Assembly: GCF_011745365.1 (NCBI RefSeq)
Contig: NW_024468917.1
Location: 2,847,501 to 2,911,500 of the forward strand
From: Cryphonectria parasitica EP155
Lineage: Eukaryota > Ascomycota > Sordariomycetes > Diaporthales > Cryphonectriaceae
Reading direction: 5' to 3'
DNA length: 64,000 bases
The notes beneath the pieces are model-generated. The model saw only the letters and a program-made list of their open reading frames with translations. It made no database searches and had not been told where the DNA came from. Below, piece after piece: positions 46,853 to 58,130 of this stretch. Numbering within the stretch: the stretch's first letter is position 1; each line of letters begins with the position of its first letter. A program made the position numbers and the translations under genes.

Positions 46853-48517
46853 TCTTTATTCTTGCTGCAAGATATAAATCGTAGAGCTGCCTGCTCAGAT
46901 CCAGATACTCCTTTCTTGAGAGCAGAAGAAGCAGTATTCTTCTTGCTAATCTATGCAAATAAAGTTAGCAATAATCTCCTTAAGCATTGCAATCATAATT
47001 AGTTATAAGATTTACAGTATTTTATAAGTATTATTTTCTTAGTACAAGAGAAATCCATTTAATCTGATTATATATAATATCTTTATTCTGTATAAGCTTA
47101 TATTAAGCTTTAATAATATGCTTAATATCAGCATTGAAATTAACTTGAGAATCTATCTCAATTATACATCGAGAGCTAAATTAATAAAACAAATGCTAAT
47201 ACTGCAAGAAGAATAATGATTAGTATATATTCAAACCTGATTAAGAATATCAGAATAAGAATCTTACTCATATACTACACTCTTTAATACAAAGAAAGTC
47301 TTTGATATAATCATATCCAGACTCTGCATAATAAATGCAATTGCTGCACTTCCTATTAAAAAAGCTCTTTATTGAAATGCATTCTAGAAAAAGCTAGTTA
47401 ACATTAATCTGCTGCCTCTGGATAAGCATACAAGCAGTAGCATACTAACGGGAGCAGCAATTGCAAGGAACTAGATTATGCTAATTATAGAACTGAATGA
47501 GAAGAGAATTTACTCGCTCAGAGCAGGAGAAGATGCGAATAAGATACTTGCTAAAGAGCTTCCAACCAGCTTTATACATCACAATAGGATTCAGTTTGAT
47601 AAAATTCTTATTATTCAGCCTTACAAAATAAGCAGCAAAGCTAGAGCTTAGCAGTAAGTTGTTCCAAAACATAATATTGCTTTGAATATTTCAAGAAGCG
47701 TATATCAAGCCAAGATTTCTCTTAATAATATTAAAGTTTATAATATCAAGAAAGTTAATATAAACATCCTTGAGCTAGTAATAGTTGCTGCTCTAAGAAG
47801 AAGGAACCGAAGAAGAAAACTAGATCCAAACCTTATTAATCTCTTGAGAAGCAGTATTTACCTGCAAAGAAAAAACAGCATTAGTAATAATTCGAAATAT
47901 CTTAAGTATATTATAAAGCTGAGCAAGAGAAGATTGATAAAAAGAGAAGTTATTATGCAAAGAATGAATTGAAAAGCAAGATGAACTGAGAGAGAGATTA
48001 TTGAATAGTTTGCTAAAGATTAATAAAATAGCAATGAATAATAAATACATTTAACTAAGTTATTATGCTTTCTATTCAATCTATTGCTGAATAGCTCCTA
48101 TCTAGCTAAGAGTAAAGCTGTTTGCTTTATAATAAACAGAAAGTAATAAATTACTTGAATAGTTGCTAAACAAAATAAATTAACTATTCCATTCATACTT
48201 GCAGCTAGCTATTCTTCTTCCTTCTTTAATCTTTTCATAACTATCTTTCTCAAGCATATATATACTCTTTTTCTTCCTTATCAATACTGCTCCAGATCTA
48301 TATACCAATATCAGAGCAAATTATTAACTGCTCTGCTTATATAACATTATCTTTCTTAATAAATTCTTAAACTAAAGCTACATTCTTCTCTATCTTTCTT
48401 TCTCAGTCAATACTTTCTTAGTTTCTTAACTTTATATCTTTGCAAACCTCTCTTGCAATTATATACCTTCCAATAAAGCTATTCTTCTCTTTTTACTTTC
48501 CTTTTAACTCAGCAGCA

Positions 48518-50182
48518 ATAGCCAAATTCAAATACTCTCTATTCCCATCTGTTCAGCATAGCTAAGAAGACTGAATGATCAAAGCTTACTGCTTTCGAAC
48601 TATCTTTCCCAGAGCGCTATACTCAATTAAAGTAATTAAGAATCATCTGCTCTACTTTAGTTTAAGGAACAAAGAAAATCATCTAGCAGCAGAACTCGTT
48701 GAGAAGTACTTCCCAGAGTTATCCCCTTGCAAGTTATACTTGCTTACAATCTTTAGCACTAATTCTTCCAAATATCTTCTCAATATCTATAATCTGATTG
48801 AATTCTTAGATACAGAAGTTTCTCAAGATATTGATCTGCAGCATGCTATAGCTGCTTTTTATTATTATGCTTAGTATAACTAATAAAATGTATTCTTGAT
48901 AGGATGCTTTTATATTTTATCAATAGCTCATCTATCTAGCTCTTCTGATATTCTCAATAAGCAGGATCTGCTTAGATATAAAGCTAGATAGAAGCATCTA
49001 TGAATTCTCTTCTCAGTTAATACAGCAACTTTAGCTTATGCTCTATCTTAGCTTAATATAAAAACTGAAAAAGGATTTTATATTACTATATACAAATCCA
49101 GCAATACTCTACTAGCTTATACAAGCAAGCATTATCTGAATAATTAGCTCAGAAGTGCTGGAGCTAATTGGGATTGGGATTTCGAGAATGTTCTAACTAT
49201 ACTGCTAAATAATAATTCGAATGCAGCTCTGCTCTATACAATTAAACTATTTTGCCTTCAAATCCTAAAATCTACTGATTTCTACTAATCATTTAGTAGC
49301 TATTCAGACTGAAAGCAAGCTCTCTATCTTAATTATAGAGAGACTATACAAAATATAAAAGAATGGAGTGCGGAGATAGCTATAATAAGCTTGTACTGCC
49401 AGGCTTTTTTCTATAAGCTGGAATACAGCAACTATATATAATACTCTAATTAGCTATTAAGAAGAAGTGCTTTACTTCAAGAATACAAGGCTGTATAAGT
49501 AGAAGCTAATGAGATACTGAATATAATCTATAAGCTGAATATTATCTTCTTTATAAGAGGAGTTGCAGATTTATCTAAACTATCTATTGAAAGCAATCTC
49601 AATAAAATAAGAAGAAATATATCAGCCTTTGCTCTAAAGAATTTCAAAGCAAATAGAGCACTCAGCCTAGTTCTGTTAAGATAATAGTTCCAAGAGAGCA
49701 TAGCTTCAGCTAGCTCAATCTTGCATTCATCAAGAGAATGTAGTATCAGCTCAGAGTTAAGTTAACTCCCATCTGGAACTTCTACCAATCCTTACTTCTC
49801 TTCATTTCAAGAAATGCTTATCAGTTCAAAACCAACAATCAACTTATCAATATAGCAAACAGCTAAGCTTGAATATGCTACTAAAGCCTTATTGCATCAG
49901 AAACTAAGAAGCAGTAACATCATGCTTCCCAGTTTTCCTAATAAATCTCAAAAGCCTTATATACTTCTATAGAATAAGCTTTATAGCCTTAATTCTATCA
50001 GGCTCTTAATGGATTCTCCGAACTGAACAGAATTCGATTATACTATCAAGATGGATATATATAAAGCGAACTGCAAAAGGATTCGTTAAGTAAGAATGCA
50101 GAATCAGAAGAGAACTGCTGCTACTGCTGCTGCTTAAGCAGAGTTTAAGAGCAAATAGAAACAGAGAAGAGATTAGCATTAG
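48518..50182 (+). pseudogene. ORF3 relic of copy B
   Basis: Aligns gap-free to G5 ORF3 (B coordinate = 108548 minus G5 coordinate). ATG became ATA at 48518; stop TAG kept at 50180-50182. A 99-codon open part (48575-48874) preserves residues of the N-terminal region. Confidence 0.85.
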
Positions 50183-50432
50183 GATTTATTCAGATTATGC
50201 TTGTATTACAAATAGACTGAAAATAGATACTAATACTTCTGTATTGATTTGAATAATAGCTCAAGTAATAGAAAGAGATATAAGAATTAAATTGGAAGAA
50301 TGATTTGGTTTGCAGTATTTCCTTTAGCAGTTTGCAATGAATTCTTTATTTCTTTACTTCATCTCCCTCTAATCAAATCTAGCATACTATTGAACTTATC
50401 GCAACTTTGGAAGAAAATTGCTGGAAGAGGAC

Positions 50433-50751
50433 TATTATAGTAGCTAGGGTGGTAGTCTGTGAAACATGGAGTACAGTGGATCAAGGGTCCTCATACATAT
50501 AAAGAATACCACCCACTTTTCAAATTCTTTAGCTATAAGCAACAATCAAGCATCCTTTCTCTTCCTTTCAATTTTGAACCCTTTGAACAGATCTAAGACA
50601 GGTTTTTCATCCTGTTCTTGCGCTCGTATAGCCTTAGTTTGCTATCCTCATCTGTATAAGCATGCTTGGATTGCATGAGCCCTTGCTCATTGCTTCGGCA
50701 GCTGTTTATCCCTTTTTCTTTCGAGGGCGACGGCGCCCTAGTTCTGGTTCA
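50433..50751 (+). repeat. 3' LTR of G copy B
   Basis: 319 bp. Inner end TATTATAGTAGCTAGGG is mutated, including the terminal TG; outer end CGAGGGCGACGGCGCCC is intact. Confidence 0.9.
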
Positions 50752-52024
50752 CTATCTGCCTGTAGCGCTTAGATTTCTGAAGGAATTATTCTGAATCTTC
50801 TTTACTCAAGAGATGTATTAAGCAGTTATTGTTATAGCAGAATGTTCAGCTGAGACTTCCGTAATTGATAGAGTTCGATACTTGCTCTGAGAAAGTATTT
50901 TTGCTTAGTTAATTAAGTTTCTGTTATTAAGCAATATTCATCTAGCATTCTTTCTAAACTAATTGCTATTTATTCTTTCGAAGTTGATAGCAGTTGCATA
51001 TAATATATTCTTGTTTATTGCAGTTGTAGCAAGTAATACTATTCTTCTTGCTATACTGCTTATTAGTAGCATTAAGTTCTATAGAACTAGCATACATAGT
51101 GCTGCTCTAAGCTATGCTGCTATATTAACTGCTATTTTTGTTTTAGAATTTCTTGCTTATATTAGCTAGAAATCTCTAAATCTAGCTTTCTCTCTTCTTA
51201 AACTTCTTTACTCATTATTCATATAAACAGTTGTTGATGCAAATAGCTTGATTAGAGAATATTGCAAAGTTCTTCAGCTAATCCTGCTTAGAGATTTCAT
51301 CTTTAATATTATTCTTGAATTTCTTGTAATAGTGCTTTATAAGATTCTTATCTTCTTATAGAAGTTGTACTAAGAGTTGCTTGAATCTGATTATATAAGC
51401 AGAAGCTGATTTAATCTGCTTGAGATTCATAAGCTGCTAAGCTATAGTATATTCTTTATTAGGATTACTAAAGATCTCTTTAAAAGCTTTCTTAAAGCTT
51501 TCAAAGAAATTGAATATATTCTTAGTATTCTGAGTATATGCATTAGAATTATTCTGATACTTCAAGTAGTTGCATAGAGAAAGCTTGTACTAAATAAGAA
51601 TATTCTTTTCGAAACGAGTTCTTACAAGGATAATCTTTTCAGACTTTATAATAAACTGGATTGCATGATACAAGAAATATGCTCTGCAGTAGATAAGAAA
51701 TCCATATAGCATTTTCTAATTGCTGTTATACATAGCAAGCTTGTTCATCTTGTATACCTTTCTCGCACTACTAGTAACTGCAGAAGTAGATTGCACTTGC
51801 TAAGCTTGTTAAGCTAGCTGAGCCTGCTGATTAGCAATAGTAGCGCTCTGAGCCTGCTGTTATTCGCACAGGTTCTGGATATGCTGGGTAAGCTGATATA
51901 TCTGATTGACCAGTTCTTCCTGAGTAAAGGCGCGCAAGAACAAAGGGATTCCTAAAGAAGCTATTATATTCCGTATTGCTCAAGAGGATAACACTGAACT
52001 GTTCTTGAATAAGAGTTATCAAAA
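50752..52024 (-). pseudogene. gag and leader of C1
   Basis: Collinear with C2 gag: the plus-strand complement of CAGGCTCAG-type codons at about 51790-51860 encodes the Gln-rich coil, and capsid codons follow at 51700-51300. Several stops. The N-terminal ATG region is near 51940. Confidence 0.75.
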
Positions 52025-52487
52025 TGTAATAAGCACTGCAGCAATCCGAAGATTCCAAAATATACAAAGAGGGTTTTATACTAACAAGAGCAGTATCAAA
52101 GTGCTAAGTTCTTAAATACGGAACTGTATAAGTCTCAGTAAGCGATGCAAGTATTCACTGCCTTTGAAGCTATCCGAGTAGAGAGTAATCGGATACTTAG
52201 ATTAACAACTGAAAAGCTATATACAATGATCTATTTAATGGTAATGAACGTGGGATTATATATTCAGCTTTTCAATATAGCTTGCTAATGCTTACTGAGG
52301 CTCACTGCTGTTCGGTGGTGCTCACTGAAGCTCGGTAAGCACAGGTGAGCTCTTCTGATTGGTTGGCTTGTAACCCTAACCCTGGGTTACGTAATCCTTG
52401 TGAGTTGTCTGATGTTGAGTCATGACACCTAGTCCTTGTCTGCCTGTGACCTGTTTTCGTGACCTGCATGTTGGATGGGTTATAACA
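52025..52487 (-). repeat. 5' LTR of C1
   Basis: 463 bp. Starts TGTAATAAGC (mutated, inner) and ends GTTGGATGGGTTATAACA (intact, outer), followed by AGAGA. Confidence 0.9.
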
Positions 52488-52492
52488 AGAGA

Positions 52493-53704
52493 GTAGCGGA
52501 TCGTTTTCTTTTCTGCAAACTGTTCTTAACTCAAATTTTAAGCTTTCTATCTCATTTCAATTTGAAGTCTGATTGCCTTCCTTAAAACTCTATCATTTCT
52601 GAATTTCAAGTTCTTATCATTTCTCTTTCTATTTCAATTGCAGAATTTGCATTTCTAGAGTAAAGATTGAGAAGATTAGATCTACATTTCTATCTGTATT
52701 GAAAACAACTAATTATCTAGTATTATTTTTAGAGCTTATTCCAATCTGTATTTCTAATCTGCTATTCTAATTAGAATTTAGCTATAGCTAATTCTATTTA
52801 TTCTTTATTTTTCTATTCTTTATTATATATTATAATATATAGAGAATACTAATTTAGCATTATAGCTAATAAGATAGCAGCATATCTAGCTTTAGTATAT
52901 CATAGAATACTTAGAAAAGAGTAATAAGCTATTGCAAGCTGTATTCAGAGCCTGCTTAGCATCTATTGCACTCAACAAAATCTGCAGCATTTCCAGTTTT
53001 CTAATCTAGCAAGCATTGCTATTTCGCTGCTTAGCAATATTCAAACTGATAGCTTTGCTTATCAAGAATGCTCTTTCATTATTAGATAAGCTTATAAGAT
53101 ACAAGACTACTACCGCTTCTTGTATAGATAAGTAAATCTCTGCACAGGTAGCTGCCTGTTTGCTCAGAAGATAGCTTCCTCTATCCTATAGCAAATGCAG
53201 ATATGCTGTTAAAAGCTCTTTCCAAGCTAGCAGGCCAGCAGATGATTCGAGATCTAATGCCAGAGCAGGCCTGAGAACAGCCAGCCCAGCATTCCAGAGA
53301 ACTCGAAGCAGCTGATTACAGCATCCTTCCGCTAGATACAGGAGCAGCTAGCTAATCCAACAGACTGGATCATTCAGGAAGGAAACAACTAGCTGAAGCT
53401 CAACCTCTGGCTCCGAAGGATAAGCTGAGCAACTCATCTGCAGGAGCTAAATCTAATCAGAACTAAGAAGCTAGTCTCGCTAATTCAGAACAACAAGCTA
53501 ATCCTGCAAGCTCTTTAGCAGAGCTTTCAGCGCAATGCTCAGCAGGCTCGCCATACTGCAATTATATCTATTATTAGCTATTTTATCCTCTTTAAGATTA
53601 ATTAGAAGAATAAGTATATCAAGCCTAAATAGCTATTCAATAGCTAATTCGAAAGCAGTTTATAGCAGCGATATATGAAGATCTAGCGCTGCATTCTAAG
53701 CTAT
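52493..53704. other. RIP-decayed sequence of unrecognised origin
   Basis: Very AT-rich to about 53080, then a more coding-like stretch (53100-53700) in which two plus frames keep protein-like segments with stops (for example ADMLLKALSKLAGQQMIRDL and ANPTDWIIQEGNN). It is neither family C nor G. It is the right-hand target flank of C1 and lies directly left of C4. Possibly an older transposon or decayed gene. Confidence 0.4.
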
Positions 53705-54162
53705 TGTAATGAGCACTGCAGCAATCCGAAGATTCCAAAGTATACAAAGGGAGTTTATGCTAACAAGAGCGGTATCAAAGTGCTAAATCCTTGAATACGG
53801 AACTGTACAAGTCTCAATAAGCGATGCAAGTATTCACTGCTTTTGGAGCTATCAGAGTAGAGAGTAATCTGATACTTAGATTAACAACTGAAGAGCTATA
53901 TACTGAGCCTGTCTAACAGTAATGAATGCATCCTTATATATCCGGCTCTTCAGTATGAATATATTGAATAGCAACATATCCAAGTTATTCTGCTAGCTTT
54001 GAATAGCATATATCCGAAGCTATCCTTTCTGATTAGCTGTGCCTATCACCCTAACTCTGAATTATGTAATCAATGCTTTTTATCAGAACGTTGGATTCTT
54101 GATATCTGATCCCTATTACTCGTAATCTGTTTCGTAATTTGCATATTGAATGAGTTATAATA
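53705..54162 (-). repeat. 3' LTR of C4
   Basis: 458 bp; TGTAATGAGC outer end, inner end GTTATAATA for GTTATAACA. Confidence 0.88.
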
Positions 54163-54340
54163 TCATTCCCCTTCTATTAGTTATTATTCCTAACAATCTT
54201 TTATAAGTATTCTAGCAAATTCTCCGTATATATGATTTTGCCTTTCTAATTAAGATATCAAACAGAATCAACAAATCTCGTTCTCGTGCTGAGAAGACTA
54301 GATAAAAGAATTCTCTTCTTTCTTTAGTTCTTCAAAACGC

Positions 54341-54872
54341 TATTACTATACTTTCTTGTTCCTTCTGTGAGGGTTGTAGTATTCAGTCTTGTTAAGTCTC
54401 CATTAAGGATTCCTCTCGCTGCGCTGAATGTATTCGCCTGGATTGCTCTTAGTACAATATTCAAGGATTGAGTGCAGCGGAAATTCGTTGGATAAGCATT
54501 CAATACCAACGCTTGGAGAACCAATTCGAGAGTGCTGAGGAGCAGCTGCGCGATGCTGCTGTGGAGGTAGAACGTTTGCGGAAGCAGAAGCATTTGTAGT
54601 TTGAGAGGATGATGAAAGCTATTTATCGAGGCCTTTCCAGTGTGAAGGAGTTGGAATGTGAGGAAGCTGAGGAGAAGCGAGCTTGCGTTGCTGCTGGGGT
54701 TCGTTTTGTAATTGCAGAGGAATCTGCTGTAGTTGCTAGAAATCCTTCTTTTAAGAGTTTTGACTGAAATTCCGTAGATGTGAGGAATTCTGTGGTTGAT
54801 TGGTTGGGTTTTCTAGAGAATGAGATCTCTGAGAGCTCTGGATCTCGGTCCGGAGCGGAGCGGTTATCTTAG
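54341..54872 (+). pseudogene. Antisense accessory ORF of C4
   Basis: Same frame layout as C0: CSFCEGCSIQSC, then RCAEC, then a coiled-coil region (QRLENQFESAEEQLRDAAVE, VERLRKQKHL), RRGLSSV-like block, KELECEEAEEKRACVAAG and the conserved end (NSVDVRNSVVDWLGFLENEI). A handful of stops, all explainable by C-to-T or G-to-A. The start codon is not preserved (ATA-like). Stop TAG 54870-54872 overlaps the pol stop 54869-54871. It supports the cysteine cluster as a real conserved feature. Confidence 0.7.
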
Positions 54873-55521
54873 GTGCTGGTTTTCCTTTTTCAATATTTAG
54901 CTATCTTTTCCTGAGCGTTTTCAACGTTTTCCCGTGGTTCTCATGAATTTTCACTTGCTGAGTAACCTTTTCATATATTTCTTGTGTTCTTCAAGTGTTC
55001 GAGAGTAGATAAGAATGTTGTTGAGGTAGGCAATGATGAACTGATTCAGGTGCTCGTATAGAACATGATTAATCATTTCCTGAAACGAAGCTGAAGCATT
55101 CATTAAACCAAAGAGCATAATCAAATATTCGTAGTATTCATAGCGTATTCTGAAAGCAGTTTTCCATTCTTCTTCTTTCTTTACTCTGATCAGATTATAA
55201 GCTCCTTTTAGATTCAGAACTGTAAATTACTATACTTCTTGCAATCTATCTCATAGTTCTTTAATAAGTAGCAATGAATATCAGTTCTTAATTGTAATAT
55301 CATTGAGTTGCTTATAGTTAATATATAGCTTAAGCTTGCTATTTTTCTTAGATACAAACAGAATAGAATATTCTGCTGATAATTGCAATAGTTATATATA
55401 TTCTTTTTTAAGATTCTTATTAAGATACTTCCTAAGTGCTTCTAGCTATGCTTTGTTTAATCCGTAGATAAGAAAGAATTTGAGCTGTTTCCCTTCTTGT
55501 AGCAGGATCTTGTGATTATAT

Positions 55522-55840
55522 TGAATCAGAACTAGGGCGCTGTCGCCCTCGAAAGAAAAAGGGACAAACAGCTGCTGAAGCAATAAGCAAGAGCTCATGC
55601 AATCCAAGCGTGCCTATACAGATAAGAACAGCAAACTAAGGCTACACGGGCGCAAGAACAGAGTGAAAAACCTGTCTTAGACCTGTTCAAAGGGTTCAAA
55701 ATTGAAAGGAAGAGAAAGGATGCTTGATTGTTGCTTATAGCTAAAGAATTTGAAAAGTAAGTAGTATTCTTTATATGTATGAGAACTCTTAATCCACTAT
55801 ACTCCATATCCTACAGACTATCACCCTGGCCACTACAACA
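55522..55840 (-). repeat. 3' LTR of G4
   Basis: 319 bp, TGAATCAGAACTAGGGCGC to CCACTACAACA, with scattered transitions. Confidence 0.88.
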
Positions 55841-57794
55841 GTCCTCCCCCAGCAACTTTCTTCCAAAGTTGCAACAAGTCTAATAATATGCTAGATCTGA
55901 TCAAAGAGAGATGAAGTAAAGAAATAAAGAATTCATTGCAAACTGCCAAAGGAAATACTATAAACTAAACTATTCCTCCAATTCAATCCTTATACTTCTT
56001 TCTATTATTTGAGCTATTATTTAAATTAATGCAGGAGTATTAGTATCCATCTTCAGTCTATTTGTAATATAGATATAATCTGAATAGATCCTAATGCTGA
56101 TCTTTTCTCTATTCTTATCTGCTCTTAAACTCTGCTCAAGTAGTAGTAGCAGCAGCAGTTCTCTTCTAATTCTGCATTCTTATTTAATAGATTCTTTCAT
56201 AGTTTGCTTTATATATATTCATCTTAATAGCATAATCAAACTCTATTCAGTTTAGAGAACTTACTGAGAGCTTGATAGGATTAAGGCTATGAAGCTTATT
56301 CTATAGAAGCATATAAGGCTTCTGAGATCTATCAGGAAAACTGAAAGATATAATATTGCTGCTTCTCAGTCTCTGATGCAATGAAGCTTCAGTAGCACGT
56401 TCAGGCCTAGCTATTTGCTGCATTAACAGGTTAATTATTAGTTCTGAATTAATAAGCATTTCTTGAGATGAAGAGGAATAAGGATTAGTAGAAGTTCCGG
56501 ATGGGAGTTAACTTAACTCTAAGCTGATATTACATCTTCTTGATGAATATAAGATTGAGCTAGCTGGAGCTATACTCTCTCAGAACTATTGTTTTAACGG
56601 AACTAGGCTGAATGCTTTACTTGCTCTGAAATCCTTCAGAGCAAAAGCTAATATATCCCTTCTCATTCTATCAAGATCGCTTTCAATAAATAGTTTAAGC
56701 AAGTCTGCAACTCCTCCTACGAAGAAGATAACATTCAGCTTATAGATTATATTCAGTATCCTACCAGCTTCTACTTATATAGCTTTATATTCTTAAAGTA
56801 AAGCATTCCTTCTTAATAACTAATCAGGATATTGTATATAGTTGCTGTATCCCAGCTTATAGGAGAAGGCTTAGCAGTATAAGCTCATTATAGCTATCTC
56901 TGCATTCCATTTTTTCACATTTTATACAGTCTCTCTATAATTAAGATAGAGAGCTTGCCTCCAGTCTAAACAGCTACTAGGTGATTAGTAGAAATCAGTA
57001 GATTTCAGGATTTGAAAGCAAAACAGTTCGATTGTATAGAATAGAGCTGCATTCGAATTGTTATTCAGCAGTATAATTGGAATATTCTCGAAATCCCAAT
57101 CCTAATTAGCTCTAGTACTTCTGAGCTGATTGTTCAGATAGTGCTTGCTTGCATAAGCTAGTAGAATATCGCTGAATTTGTATATAGCAATATAAAATCC
57201 TTTTTCAGTTTTCATATTAAGCTAAGATAAAGTATAAGCTGAAGTTGCTATATTAACTGAAAGAAGAACTCATAAATGCTTCTATCTAGCTTTATATCTA
57301 AGCAGATTCTGCTTATTAAGAATATTAAAAGAGTTAGATGAATAGATTATTAATGAAATACAAAAGCATTCTATTAAGAATATATCTTATTAGTTATACT
57401 AAGCATAATAACGAAAAGCAGCTATAGCATACTACAAACTAATATCTTAAGAAACTTCTATATTTAAGAATCCAATTAGATTATAAATATCGAGAAGATA
57501 TCTGAAAGAATTAGCGCTAAAGATTATAAGCAAGTATAACTTGCAAGAGGATAATTCTGAGAAGTACTTCTTAACGAATCCTGCTACCAAATGATTTTCT
57601 TCATCTCTTAAACTGAAATAGGGCGGATAATTCTTGATTACTTCAGTTAAGTATAGCGCTCTGAGAAAGACAGTCTGAAAGCAGTAAGCCTTGGTTATTC
57701 AGTTCTCTTAGCTATGCTGAACAAGTGAGAACAGAGAGTACTTGAATTCAGCTATTGCTGCTGAGTTGAAAGGAAAGTAAAAAGGGAAGAATAG
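55522..57794 (-). mobile_element. Family G copy G4, 3' part (interrupted by G5)
   Basis: 3' LTR at 55522-55840 (319 bp; left flank ATAT), polypurine tract, then the complete ORF3 relic (about 56091-57755, minus) and its 5' leader up to 57794, where G5 begins. RIP-decayed. The remainder should lie beyond the right window edge, after G5. Confidence 0.88.
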
Positions 57795-58115
57795 TGAACC
57801 AGAACTAGGGCGCCGTCGCCCTCGAAAGAAAAAGGGACAAACAGCTGCCGAAGCAATGGGCAAGGGCTCATGCAACCCAAGCGTGCCTGTACAGATGAGG
57901 ACAGCAAACTAAGGCCACACGGGCACAAGAACAGGGTGAAAAACCTGTCTTAGACCTGTCCAAGGGGTTCAAAAATTGAAAAGAAGAGAAAAGGATGCTT
58001 GATTGTTGCTTATAGCTAAAGAATTTGAAAAGTGGGTGGTATCCTTTATATGTATGAGGACCCTTGACCCACTGTACTCCACGTCCCACGGACTACCACC
58101 CTGGCCACCACAACA
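57795..58115 (-). repeat. 3' LTR of G5
   Basis: 321 bp; two differences from the LTRs of D by eye. Confidence 0.93.
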
Positions 58116-58130
58116 GTCCTCCCCCAGCAA
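58116..58130 (-). other. 3' polypurine tract of G5
   Basis: Minus-strand TTGCTGGGGGAGGAC directly upstream of the 3' LTR. Confidence 0.75.

Larger units (their letters stand above)
39234..47900 (-). pseudogene. Antisense-gene relic of copy B, split by C2
   Basis: Minus-strand segments 47900-46853 and 39420-39234 together align to the G5 gene at 60648-61882. Start codon ATA for ATG at 47900. C2 inserted in the third exon (equivalent of G5 61691-61695). Confidence 0.85.
31013..50751 (+). mobile_element. Family G retrotransposon copy B (full length, RIP-decayed)
   Basis: LTRs of 319 bp (31013-31331 and 50433-50751) with CTAT duplications (31009-31012 and 50752-50755). Removing nested C2 and one 5-bp duplication gives 12,307 bp. 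Plus-strand order: 5' LTR, gag, protease, RT, RNase H, integrase (to 38946), antisense gene relic (47900 down to 39234, split by C2), ORF3 relic (48518-50182), 3' LTR. The 3' LTR has lost its canonical terminus (TA instead of TG at 50433-50434). Inserted into C1. Confidence 0.92.
8975..52487 (-). mobile_element. Chromovirus copy C1, complete but split by two 12.3-kb insertions
   Basis: Both LTRs are 463 bp (8975-9437 and 52025-52487) and are flanked by the same 5-bp target duplication, AGAGA (8970-8974 and 52488-52492). Own segments are 8975-13228, 29501-31012 and 50752-52487. Removing inserts A and B with one copy of each 4-bp duplication leaves 7494 bp, close to the 7427 bp of C2. Reading on the minus strand: 5' LTR, gag (about 51960-50900), protease/RT/RNase H/integrase, chromodomain (10513-10199), antisense ORF, polypurine tract, 3' LTR. 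Sequence across both junctions is collinear with C2 (for example around 43610 and 45125). Every coding region is riddled with RIP-like stops. Confidence 0.92.
53705..55521 (-). mobile_element. Chromovirus copy C4, 3' part with internal deletion
   Basis: LTR 53705-54162 (458 bp, left flank GCTAT), antisense ORF (to 54872), pol C-terminus to about 54965, then a direct jump into RT sequence (54971 onward equals C2 42763 onward). About 2.1 kb covering most of the chromodomain, integrase and RNase H is deleted. RT sequence continues to 55521, where G4 is inserted. Confidence 0.85.
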
